A stretch of DNA of 64,000 bases. It comes from 67-14 sp035502775. Its GTDB lineage: Bacteria > Actinomycetota > Thermoleophilia > Solirubrobacterales > 70-9. The position numbers and the translations under genes are program-made. Below are positions 24,115-31,666 of the stretch, in pieces; position 1 is the stretch's first letter, and each line of letters starts with the position of its first letter. The stretch lies in the NCBI GenBank assembly GCA_035502775.1, contig DATJUB010000035.1:41673-105672 (forward strand). The letters are read 5' to 3'. The notes beneath the pieces were generated by a model. The model did no database searches. It was not told the DNA's origin and was given only the letters and a program-made list of their open reading frames with translations.

Positions 24115-25239
24115 TCACCACTCTCTGAGGTTCGCGCTCATCAGTACATCTTGCCCGACTCGCTCCACGAGCATCTCGGGGACCTTGATCGCGTCGGCCA
24201 TCAGGTCGGGTCCGTGGCCCTCCACCGCGCTCAGACCACCCCCGAGAACGACCGGTGCGACGAAGAGCTCGATCCGGTCCACCTCGCCCGAGGCAATCGC
24301 CGTGCCGGCCAGGGTCGGTCCGCCTTCCAGCAGCATGCTGGTGACCTCGATGTCGCCGAGCTGATCGAGAGCGTTGACGAAATGTGCGGGCTGATCTTCA
24401 CCCTCGGTCCGAAGGATCATCACACCGGCATCGGCGAGAGCGTTGACGCGGTGGCTGTCCGAAGCGGAGTTGACCACGACCGTGACCGGCGCGTGCTCGA
24501 TGTCCTCGAAGATCGCGGCGTCGGGGGTCATCACGGGACCGGAGTCGAAAACCACACGCCGGGGCTGACGGATCTCTCCGTCCAGCCGGGCGGTCAGTTT
24601 CGGGTCGTCCGCCCTGAAAGTGCCGGATCCGACCGCGACCGCGTCCATCTCGGCCCGCCAGCGGTGGACCAGCGCCCGGCTCTCCTCACCGCTGATCCAG
24701 CGCGAATCACCGGTGTGGGTCGCGATCTTGCCGTCGAGCGTGGTCGCCATCTTCAGGGTCAGCAGCGGCCGGCCGGTCGCCGCGTACTTGCGGAACGGCT
24801 GGGTGATCCGGATCGCCCGCGCCGCGACCTCCGGTGCTGCCCATTCGACCTCGATCCCGGCCTCGGCCAGGCGGCGGGGTCCGATCCCGGCGGTCTTCTC
24901 GGTGGGATCCGCGGCGGCGATCACCACGCGCGAGATCCCGGCCTCGATGATCGCGTCGGCGCAGGGCGGCTGGCTGCCTGTGTGGGCGCAGGGCTCGAGC
25001 GTGACCAGCATCGTCGCTCCGGTGACGTCGTTGCCGCGTTCGGCCGCGTCGGCGAGGGCGACCCGTTCAGCATGGAGGTCGCCGCGCTTCTTGTGCCACC
25101 CCTCGCCGATCGATTCTCCGTCCTTCAAGATCACCGCTCCGACCAGCGGATTCGGCGATACGTGGCCGTGTCCGCGCTCTGCCAAGTGAAGGGCGCGGTC
25201 CCAGTATTCGGGCAGCGGTGCCGGTTGATCCGTAGGCAT
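24115..25239 (-). CDS. ribD: Bifunctional riboflavin deaminase/reductase RibD
   Basis: RibD deaminates and then reduces the pyrimidine intermediate. The deaminase half has NPLVGAVILKDGESIGEGWH, the zinc motif HAERVALADA and TLEPCAHTGSQPPCADAI. The reductase half begins near PLLTLKMATTLDGKIATHTGDSRWISG. I place the start at the ATG of MPTDQPAPLPEYWDRAL, giving 374 residues; the open frame runs 106 residues further but that part is antisense to the glycosyltransferase gene. Only 19 bp separate it from that divergent gene, so there is no room for an FMN riboswitch. Confidence 0.95.
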   Translation of the reverse strand: MPTDQPAPLPEYWDRALHLAERGHGHVSPNPLVGAVILKDGESIGEGWHKKRGDLHAERVALADAAERGNDVTGATMLVTLEPCAHTGSQPPCADAIIEAGISRVVIAAADPTEKTAGIGPRRLAEAGIEVEWAAPEVAARAIRITQPFRKYAATGRPLLTLKMATTLDGKIATHTGDSRWISGEESRALVHRWRAEMDAVAVGSGTFRADDPKLTARLDGEIRQPRRVVFDSGPVMTPDAAIFEDIEHAPVTVVVNSASDSHRVNALADAGVMILRTEGEDQPAHFVNALDQLGDIEVTSMLLEGGPTLAGTAIASGEVDRIELFVAPVVLGGGLSAVEGHGPDLMADAIKVPEMLVERVGQDVLMSANLREW

Positions 25240-25258
25240 GGGACAATCTTGACGACTT

Positions 25259-26254
25259 ATGAAGGTAATCATCCAGATCCCCTGCCTCAACGAGGAGGAA
25301 AACCTCCCGGCGACCCTCGCCGACCTCCCCCGCGAGATCGAAGGTGTCGACACGGTCGAGACCCTGGTGATCGATGACGGCTCGACCGATCGCACGATCG
25401 AGGTGGCGCTGGAATGCGGGGTCGACCACATCGTCAAGCTGCCGAACAACCGCGGCCTCGCGACCGGCTTCCAGGCCGGCCTGGACGCCTGCCTGAAGCT
25501 CGGGGCCGACATCGTGGTCAACACCGATGCCGACAACCAGTACTCCGGCCATGACATCCCGACGCTGATCGAGCCGATCCTCGACGGCCGGGCGGAGATG
25601 GTGGTCGGTGACCGCGAGGTCGGCGCGATCGATCATTTCTCCCCCTCGAAGAAGGTTCTGCAGAAAGTCGGCAGCTGGGTCGTACGCCGGCTTTCCGACA
25701 CCGAGATCACCGATGCCACCTCGGGCTTTCGCGCCTACAGCCGTGAGGCCGCCCTGCAGCTGCTGGTGGTAGACAACTTCACCTACACGCTGGAGAGCCT
25801 GATCCAGGCCGGCAAGGCGCGGATCGCGGTCGGTGAGGTGCCGATCCACACCAACGCGAAGACCCGGGAGTCCCGCCTGTTCGGCTCGACCTCGGCCTAT
25901 GTACGCCGCAACGGTCTCGCGATCATGCGGATCTACACGCGTTACGAGCCGCTGAAGGTGTTCTCGCTGCTGGCGGCGATAACCGGCGTCGCGGCAATCG
26001 CGGCCTGGATGCCGTTCCTGGTCGATTGGATCTTCAACGGCGACCGCGACGGCCACATCCAGTCGCTGCTGCTGGGTGCGGTGCTGTTCATCGTCTCGAT
26101 CCAGCTGTTCGCGCTCGGCATCATCGGGGACCTGCTGGCCGGACAAAGGGTCATGACCCAGCGTGTCTTTGAAAGAGTGCGGAGGGTTGAACTCGAGATG
26201 GAGGTCGAACCGACCCACCAGCTCGACCCTCCCCACGACCGCTCGCCGGTCTAG
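25259..26254 (+). CDS. Family 2 glycosyltransferase with C-terminal membrane anchors
   Basis: The 331-residue protein has a GT-A domain: VIIQIPCLNEEENL, VIDDGSTDRT, NNRGLATGFQAGLD and the metal-binding NTDADNQY. ATSGFRAYSREAAL follows, as in polyprenyl-phosphate glycosyltransferases. Two hydrophobic helices lie at about residues 235-265 and 275-305, then a basic tail. It probably loads a sugar on a lipid carrier at the inner membrane face. The sugar is unknown. The flippase gene starts 18 bp later, suggesting a surface-glycan pathway. No Shine-Dalgarno is visible. Confidence 0.85.
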   Translation: MKVIIQIPCLNEEENLPATLADLPREIEGVDTVETLVIDDGSTDRTIEVALECGVDHIVKLPNNRGLATGFQAGLDACLKLGADIVVNTDADNQYSGHDIPTLIEPILDGRAEMVVGDREVGAIDHFSPSKKVLQKVGSWVVRRLSDTEITDATSGFRAYSREAALQLLVVDNFTYTLESLIQAGKARIAVGEVPIHTNAKTRESRLFGSTSAYVRRNGLAIMRIYTRYEPLKVFSLLAAITGVAAIAAWMPFLVDWIFNGDRDGHIQSLLLGAVLFIVSIQLFALGIIGDLLAGQRVMTQRVFERVRRVELEMEVEPTHQLDPPHDRSPV

Positions 26255-26272
26255 CAGCACTCTCGCCCACAA

Positions 26273-27739
26273 TTGGATTCCACTCCCGACACCGCTCCTG
26301 ACGCGGGCCAGTCCGAACCGGACTCCGGCCGGGAGCCCTCTGCGCCGGGTGCCGGTTCGAACTCGAGCACGCGTGACTACGGCAAGACGGCGGGGCTGCT
26401 GACCATCGGGGTCGGCCTGACCGGCCTGCTGACCTACGCCTACTTCCTGATCGCTTCGCATGATCTCTCGAAGGACGCCTACGGCGAGATCACCGTTCTG
26501 TGGTCGGCCGTCTTCATCACGGTCTCGACCCTCTATCGCCCGGTCGATCAGCTGCTTTCGCGGCACATCTCGGAGAACATCGAGCTCGGCCTGACCGACG
26601 AGGGCCCGGTCAAGGTCGCGACCAGGATCCAGCTGGGACTGGGACTCGCTTTCGCGATCGTCGCCCTGATCTTCAAGGAACCGCTGGAGAACGGCCTGCT
26701 GGCCGGAAACTCGGTCCTGTACTGGGTCTTCTTCTCGTCGGTGCTGTTCTATGCCGCCAGCTATTTCGCGCGCGGCTACCTGGCCGGACATCAGCAGTTC
26801 GGTCTGTTCACGGCCCTGATCCTGTCCGAGTCCCTGTTCCGGACCCTGTTCGCGCTACTGGTCGCCTTCGGCATCCTCACCGGCCAGTCCTGGGTCGCGG
26901 TCGGAATCGTCGCGGCGCCCCTGCTGAGCCTGCTGGTCGTGCCGTTCGCGATCGCCCGCCGCTCGAGACGGGAAGAGGCCGAGCGCCGGGCTTTCGCCGA
27001 GAAGTCGGGTGAGGCGGAGGCCGAGCCGGAGGAGTTCTCCTTCTCGCACGGAGCCGGTTTCGTCGGTTCGCTGTTTCTGATCATGTTCAGCGAACAGGTC
27101 TTCCTCAACGCCGGACCGCTGGTCGTTCGCGGAATCGAGGGTGTCGCCGCGGCCGGCTACATCTTCAACGTGCTGATGATCGCCCGGGCCCCGCTGCAGC
27201 TCTTCCAGTCGGTGTCGACCAGCATCCTGCCCCACCTCACTTCGCTTCATTCCAGCACCGACGAGAACTCGGAGCGAGAGTTCCATCGCTCGGTGAACAT
27301 GGTCGCGCTCGGCATCCTCGCCTTCACCGCGGTCTCGATGGTCGTGATGGCGGTCGCCGGTCCGAAGCTGATGCAGATCGCCTTCTCGGACAAGTTCACC
27401 TACGACCGTCTCGGCCTGCTGCTGGTCACGGCCGGAATGGGTCTCTATCTGCTCGCGGTCACGGTCAATCAGGCCACCCTCGCCCAGGGTCAGGCCCGCC
27501 GGGCCTCCTACCGCTGGATCAGCTGCGCCGGCTTCTTCATCGTCTGGACCCTGCTGCCGTTCATCAACGACGGCAACCTGCGGGTCGAGATCGGCTTCTC
27601 CCTCACCGCCCTGATCCTGCTCGCCTCACTCTTCGTGATCTATCGCCGCCCGCACGGAGTGGAAGCCGACGTACCGGTCGAAGGATCCAGCGAGGGCATA
27701 GAGGCCAAGCTGGCGGGCCTGGACGACGGCAATCTCTAG
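26273..27739 (+). CDS. Oligosaccharide flippase / MATE-like membrane protein
   Basis: The 488-residue protein has about a dozen to fourteen hydrophobic helices and an Asp/Ser/Pro-rich cytoplasmic N-terminus. The pattern GLLTIGVGLTGLLTYAYFLIASHDLSKDAYGEITVLWSAVFI resembles Polysacc_synt/Wzx flippases, which move lipid-linked glycans. It starts at a TTG. A charged loop (RRSRREEAERRAFAEKSGEAEAEPEE, about residues 224-250) divides the halves. It pairs with the glycosyltransferase upstream. Its stop codon shares CTAG with the convergent secreted-protein gene. Confidence 0.82.
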   Translation: MDSTPDTAPDAGQSEPDSGREPSAPGAGSNSSTRDYGKTAGLLTIGVGLTGLLTYAYFLIASHDLSKDAYGEITVLWSAVFITVSTLYRPVDQLLSRHISENIELGLTDEGPVKVATRIQLGLGLAFAIVALIFKEPLENGLLAGNSVLYWVFFSSVLFYAASYFARGYLAGHQQFGLFTALILSESLFRTLFALLVAFGILTGQSWVAVGIVAAPLLSLLVVPFAIARRSRREEAERRAFAEKSGEAEAEPEEFSFSHGAGFVGSLFLIMFSEQVFLNAGPLVVRGIEGVAAAGYIFNVLMIARAPLQLFQSVSTSILPHLTSLHSSTDENSEREFHRSVNMVALGILAFTAVSMVVMAVAGPKLMQIAFSDKFTYDRLGLLLVTAGMGLYLLAVTVNQATLAQGQARRASYRWISCAGFFIVWTLLPFINDGNLRVEIGFSLTALILLASLFVIYRRPHGVEADVPVEGSSEGIEAKLAGLDDGNL

Positions 27740-28887
27740 CGCTTTGAGGTGATCTTCCTGTGGATCGTCAGGCCCGGGATACCTTCGATCACGTACCGCA
27801 CCTTGATCTTCCCCTTCCGGAGCGCCTTCGCCCGGGCCTTCTTGCCTTTTGGGATGGTGACCTTCAATCGCCTCTGGACGCTTGCGCCATTGGCGAGCGA
27901 ACCGATCGGGCGGCATCCGGGTGTGGTGAAGCGAAGTCCCTGGGTGGCGTATGCACAGAGTTCCGTGTCCCTTGAGAGACCACCGCCATTGGTGATCTCA
28001 ACCGAATACCTGGCCGCCGATTTCGAGATCGAGAGACGCGAAAGCTCGATCTTCAGGCGGGGGTCCTGTGGTTCTGGATCGGGGTCTGGATCCGGTCCGG
28101 GGCCGGGACCCGGGCGCTCACCTAGACAGCCGCCCTCGTCCTCGTAGCCGATGATCCCGAACTTGTCAACCGTCCAGTCTTCGATCTGGGGAGCCACTCG
28201 GTCGAGTCCAACATCGGTTCGAGCCAGACCGAAGGCGCCCGGGCCCTTGAGCAGGCTGTGGCGGGGCTTGCAGGTCAGGGCTCGAAGATCACAGTCGGAA
28301 CCAGAGGGTGCGGGAACCGAATCCCAGCTTCCGACCAAAGCACCAGGACCGTCAGGGCCCTCGGCAAAGCGAATTCCAGCACCGACCTCTCCGCTCGACT
28401 CGGTCGAGAGAGTCACCGGAACCGGACCGACGTTGCAGCGCACACCTTCGTAGTCGATCGTCTGCACGAGGTTGAGGTTGAGTGTCATGGCGCCGGTCGC
28501 ATCGTTGAATGATCCCGTGACTGGGCCGATTTGGACCCAGTCAGAGTCGAAATATGACTCGAAGAACACAATCGGTACCGATCCCGGCTCAACTGCGAAG
28601 TCCTCTGCGTCGGCCGTGATCTGGCCGCTGTCTATCTCACCGTCTAGACGAACCCGAATCGGAGGCTCCGGAGGAACCACATCGTTGACTCCGTTCATTC
28701 CGGGCCACCCAAATACACCTTGCCCCTCGTAGGACAAGCTCTCGTCAAACTCGACCGAGAATGGCTGAGACGCTGCTTCGGCACTAGAGCCGAACACCGA
28801 CAAGCCGAAACACACAACCGCCAACGCCAGCGAGCCCGCGAATCGGATCCGTCGCCTCTCACTCGATTTCCGCTCCATCGGAAACAT
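27736..28887 (-). CDS. Secreted protein with Pro/Gly/Asp linker and DUF11-like C-terminal domain
   Basis: I do not recognise the whole protein. It has a signal peptide (RRRIRFAGSLALAVVCFGLSVFGSSAEA, cut after AEA) and an unassigned acidic beta-rich domain with paired cysteines. A linker PGPGPGPDPDPDPEPQ follows. The strongly basic C-terminal domain (about 100 residues: SAARYSVEITNGGGLSRDTELCAYATQGL, later KKARAKALRKGKIKVRYVIE) resembles a DUF11-like fold and the last domain of the giant protein at 42.9 kb. A TATACT box 7 nt before the ATG at 28887 decides this start and gives 383 residues; an ATG 9 bp later is also possible. Confidence 0.7.
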   Translation of the reverse strand: MFPMERKSSERRRIRFAGSLALAVVCFGLSVFGSSAEAASQPFSVEFDESLSYEGQGVFGWPGMNGVNDVVPPEPPIRVRLDGEIDSGQITADAEDFAVEPGSVPIVFFESYFDSDWVQIGPVTGSFNDATGAMTLNLNLVQTIDYEGVRCNVGPVPVTLSTESSGEVGAGIRFAEGPDGPGALVGSWDSVPAPSGSDCDLRALTCKPRHSLLKGPGAFGLARTDVGLDRVAPQIEDWTVDKFGIIGYEDEGGCLGERPGPGPGPDPDPDPEPQDPRLKIELSRLSISKSAARYSVEITNGGGLSRDTELCAYATQGLRFTTPGCRPIGSLANGASVQRRLKVTIPKGKKARAKALRKGKIKVRYVIEGIPGLTIHRKITSKR

Positions 28888-28894
28888 GAGACCC

Positions 28895-28900
28895 AGTATA
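28895..28900 (-). promoter_or_regulatory. TATACT -10 box, leaderless secreted-protein gene
   Basis: TATACT on the minus strand lies 7 nt before the ATG at 28887. It is a near-perfect -10 hexamer in an otherwise GC-rich region. Confidence 0.6.
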
Positions 28901-28973
28901 CGAGCTGCCTGGGAGGACGAAATGTATTTGCCAGTCATTCTCACTCCGATCGGTTGTGGCCTTGGCCCTCGTC

Positions 28974-30332
28974 TCAGCAGGCGGGACAGGGGTCGGGGTA
29001 TTGCCATGGGGGCACCACTTCGAAGAATTTGCTCTCAGCACCGATGACATTCCAGTGCATATCGAGCCAATCATTCGGCGAGTTCGGATCCCCTCCTAGC
29101 GTCTCGGGGTCTCCCTCGTGCGCACGGAAGTAGAGGTCATCGAGACAGTCGATCGGGCGACCTGTCGGTCCCAGATCATCGCAAAGCCGTGCCAGTGGGT
29201 AGAGATGGGCATAGGGCCCCTTGTCCTTGTAACACATGATGTCCCACTCGACTAGGCAGTGAGAAAGGCCGGTGGATGCCCAATGCCTCGGATTCGCATC
29301 AGGAATTGCACCAAGGGAATGGAACATTTCGTGAACAACCGCCTTTGACATCCAGCTGGACCTGAAAACAGCTGCGTTGCGGGTCCTCCAGTTCCATTGG
29401 CGCGAGGCCAGAAGAGTTCTCATGGCAGCGCTTGAACCGCCTTCGATTTGCGCCAGACCTCCGAAACCAAGGTGTGACGTCGCAAAAAAGACCAGACGAA
29501 CCTCCGCGTTAACGCCCGACGGACGCCCGAGAGTCTCATCTATCTGCCAGGAGATGTCCGAGAAACTGGGTTCCGTCTTCGGCACATGAACGACCGAGAT
29601 CGTCGGATAGCCCGCCAGAACATGTCCAGGCGGATAGCAATCGACATATGGAGCGGCCCACCGGTTGCCGTGGCTCGACATCAATGCCTCAACAATTATC
29701 TTGGCGTTGGCCCTGTTCATTGCGGTCCACGGTTGAAGTCCTTCCCACACCTCGGTCGGTGTGTATCCCTCTGGTGTTGCGTAGACCAGCTTGATACGCC
29801 GTCCACTGGTCTTGCATTGGACCGGGATCTCGTACTCGGGTAGAGCATTCCCATCAGTGGGAGCGCCAGCCTCATCCTCGGGTACTTCTGCCGGGCTGTA
29901 CATGAAGGTTCCGTCCGGACGCAGGGCTCTGATCATCCCGTCCGATCGCATCTGCCCCACCCCGAAACCGGGAATGTCTCTGGGAACATACTTCTCCGGG
30001 AACCGCGGCGGTTCGACTTTTGGCTTCACACTTGATTCCAAATCGGAAATCTGAAACGGTTCCTCCAACCGCAGAGGCGCCGACCGTGCCGCTCGCATCG
30101 CTGCCGGATAGTCCTTCATGTCAAGCGGCTCCCATGTTCCGCGCAACCCGATCTCGGCGGCCTGTTCACGGATCTCCATCCTTGTGCCGGTGAAACCGAG
30201 TTCCCTCGCCGTGGCCGGCTCGGGATCGCTTCCGGTTTCGGTGAGATTCGCCTGGGCGGCTTGCGTCAAGCAGAGCATCAGAACCGCAAGGCCGAAGGCC
30301 AGACAGAGTGACTTCCATGTCGTTCGCAACAT
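28974..30332 (-). CDS. Secreted metzincin-like metalloprotease (putative)
   Basis: The 452-residue protein has a signal peptide (MLRTTWKSLCLAFGLAVLMLCLTQAAQA). A zinc-protease signature VVHEMFHSLGAIPDANPRHW lies at residues 332-351, with HExxH at 334-338 and a possible third ligand His350. DIMCY at 364-368 looks like a Met-turn. Cysteines nearby (SHC, IMC) could form a disulfide. About 150 N-terminal residues may be a propeptide. Substrate unknown. AAGGA lies 6 nt before the ATG. Codon use is somewhat less GC-biased than its neighbours, so recent acquisition is possible. Confidence 0.68.
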   Translation of the reverse strand: MLRTTWKSLCLAFGLAVLMLCLTQAAQANLTETGSDPEPATARELGFTGTRMEIREQAAEIGLRGTWEPLDMKDYPAAMRAARSAPLRLEEPFQISDLESSVKPKVEPPRFPEKYVPRDIPGFGVGQMRSDGMIRALRPDGTFMYSPAEVPEDEAGAPTDGNALPEYEIPVQCKTSGRRIKLVYATPEGYTPTEVWEGLQPWTAMNRANAKIIVEALMSSHGNRWAAPYVDCYPPGHVLAGYPTISVVHVPKTEPSFSDISWQIDETLGRPSGVNAEVRLVFFATSHLGFGGLAQIEGGSSAAMRTLLASRQWNWRTRNAAVFRSSWMSKAVVHEMFHSLGAIPDANPRHWASTGLSHCLVEWDIMCYKDKGPYAHLYPLARLCDDLGPTGRPIDCLDDLYFRAHEGDPETLGGDPNSPNDWLDMHWNVIGAESKFFEVVPPWQYPDPCPAC

Positions 30333-30375
30333 TCGGGATCCTTCCCAATAGATACATAATGTCAGAGTACGTCAT

Positions 30376-30391
30376 GTCTCTACACAGAGAC
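30376..30391. promoter_or_regulatory. Inverted repeat in the metalloprotease promoter region
   Basis: GTCTCT-ACAC-AGAGAC lies 44 bp upstream of the metalloprotease ATG, in AT-richer DNA. It could be an operator. The spacer 30333-30486 otherwise holds only the promoter region and no other gene. Confidence 0.35.
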
Positions 30392-30486
30392 CATATCCGC
30401 CTCGGGCGGACCTGTCAACTTCGGCCCTCCCATGTATGTCAGGCCGGGCGGACGAAAACTCGCCCCCCCCGGTCACCAGGAAGCTT

Positions 30487-30687
30487 CTAGCTCAGCAGCC
30501 GCTGCTTCTGGACTTCGTACTGCTCGTCGGTGAGGACACCCTTCTCCCTGAGCTCGCTGAGCTGGGAGATCAGGCTGCTCGTGTCGGCGACACCGCCGAC
30601 CTCGGGCTGTCCGCCCGGTGCTATCGGCACCTCAAACTCGCTGGTGATGTCCGCGCTTGTGTGCGCGGGCTCTCCCTGGGGTGCCAT
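30487..30687 (-). CDS. SHOCT-domain miniprotein
   Basis: The start is the ATG that overlaps the rpe stop as TGATG, giving 66 residues. The N-terminal half is low complexity (PAHTSADITSEFEVPIAPGGQPEV). The C-terminal 30 residues are a SHOCT motif: DTSSLISQLSELREKGVLTDEQYEVQKQRLLS. SHOCT segments usually sit at protein ends and may mediate oligomerisation. A free-standing version tied to rpe has no known role. A longer reading frame upstream is antisense-like Arg-rich sequence and was discarded. Confidence 0.8.
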   Translation of the reverse strand: MAPQGEPAHTSADITSEFEVPIAPGGQPEVGGVADTSSLISQLSELREKGVLTDEQYEVQKQRLLS

Positions 30688-31382
30688 CAGGGTTTGCCGG
30701 CCTCCGCGGCGGCGGCGATGTCGGCGTAGGCCCGGGCGGGATCGGCGGCGCCGAAGATGGCTGAACCGGCGACAAGGAGGGTCGCTCCAGCCTCGGTCAC
30801 CGACCCGGCGGTGTTGACGTCCACCCCGCCGTCGACCTCGATCAGGACGTCGTCGGGAAGGATGCGGCGCATGCGATTGATCTTCTCCGGTGAGGACTGG
30901 ATGAACTTCTGTCCGCCCCATCCCGGGTTGACGCTCATCGCGAGCACCAGGTCGGCCATTCCGTCCAGCTGGGAGATCGCGTCGACCGGGGTACCGGGAT
31001 TGATCGCCACACCGGCCAGGCAGTCCAGGTCGCGGATCGCACCGCAGAGGCGATGGACGTGCGGCGTGGCCTCGAAATGGAAGGTGATGCTGTCGGCGCC
31101 GGCCTTGGCGAACTCGGCGATCTGCTGCTCCGGACGGTTCACCATCATGTGAACGTCGAGCACTCCGCCGGCCTCGTGGACTTGGTCGGCGATCGCCGAG
31201 GCGACCAGCGGGCCGATCGTGATCGGCGGCACGAAATCGCCGTCCATCACGTCGAAGTGGATGACCCTGGCACCCGCGTCCATGACCTCGGCGATCGCCG
31301 AACCCAGACGGGCGAAATCGGCGGAGAGGATCGAGGGTGCGATGCGCACGCCCCCGAACGCTTCGCGATCGACAGGACTCAT
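30687..31382 (-). CDS. rpe: Ribulose-phosphate 3-epimerase
   Basis: Rpe interconverts ribulose-5-phosphate and xylulose-5-phosphate in the pentose phosphate pathway. The 231-residue TIM barrel shows APSILSADFARLG, VIHFDVMDGDFVPPITIGP, VLAMSVNPGWGGQKF and LIEVDGGVDVNTA, covering the metal-binding His and Asp residues. Its ATG overlaps the zinc-ribbon stop by 4 bp and the SHOCT gene follows. Transketolase, which uses its product, is encoded at 37.6 kb. Confidence 0.97.
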   Translation of the reverse strand: MSPVDREAFGGVRIAPSILSADFARLGSAIAEVMDAGARVIHFDVMDGDFVPPITIGPLVASAIADQVHEAGGVLDVHMMVNRPEQQIAEFAKAGADSITFHFEATPHVHRLCGAIRDLDCLAGVAINPGTPVDAISQLDGMADLVLAMSVNPGWGGQKFIQSSPEKINRMRRILPDDVLIEVDGGVDVNTAGSVTEAGATLLVAGSAIFGAADPARAYADIAAAAEAGKP

Positions 31383-31621
31383 ATCGGCCTCAGCATCGAG
31401 CCGCGACAGGACTGACAGGTCATATCCTCAGTTGTACTCATTCTCGCGATCGTCTGGTGTTCCCCACAGTCGGGGCACTGCGAAACCAGCTCGTAGCGCG
31501 AAAGACAGTAGACGCAGCGGAAGCGTCCCGGAAGCTGGGTGGGCCGCAGCCAGGGCTCGCCGCACCCGGGACAGGTCGGGCGTTTTTCCACGGTCGCGGG
31601 CTTGTCGCCATCGGGCGCCAT
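31379..31621 (-). CDS. Small zinc-ribbon protein (YfgJ-like)
   Basis: The 80-residue protein has four CxxC pairs: CPGC, CVYC, CPDC and CQSC. The order and spacing (RFRCVYCLSRYELVSQCPDCGEH) recall E. coli YfgJ, a two-zinc-ribbon protein of unknown function. That match is by eye only. It sits between rsmB and rpe in a translation-modification cluster. A GATAAT box 6 nt before the ATG suggests a leaderless message of its own. Confidence 0.7.
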   Translation of the reverse strand: MAPDGDKPATVEKRPTCPGCGEPWLRPTQLPGRFRCVYCLSRYELVSQCPDCGEHQTIARMSTTEDMTCQSCRGSMLRPI

Positions 31622-31627
31622 CAGGGC

Positions 31628-31633
31628 ATTATC
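31628..31633 (-). promoter_or_regulatory. Candidate -10 box, leaderless zinc-ribbon gene
   Basis: GATAAT on the minus strand is followed by GCCCTG and then ATG, one base from the TATAAT consensus. Confidence 0.45.
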
Positions 31634-31666
31634 CCGACCGCGCCGCCGAAAACGCCGCCGGGTCGC

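Noticed and set aside
25240..25557. 106-residue N-terminal extension of RibD
   Set aside because: It is antisense to the glycosyltransferase gene and RibD homology begins at MPTDQPAPLPEYW.
28518..28541. Fourth copy of palindrome family A (GACTGGG / CCCAGTC around CCGATTTGGA)
   Set aside because: It lies inside a coding region and lacks the CTGGGGGCG arm; likely chance similarity.
30690..30921. Longer version of the SHOCT gene
   Set aside because: The upstream part is Arg-rich out-of-frame rpe sequence; the ATG overlapping the rpe stop is the credible start.
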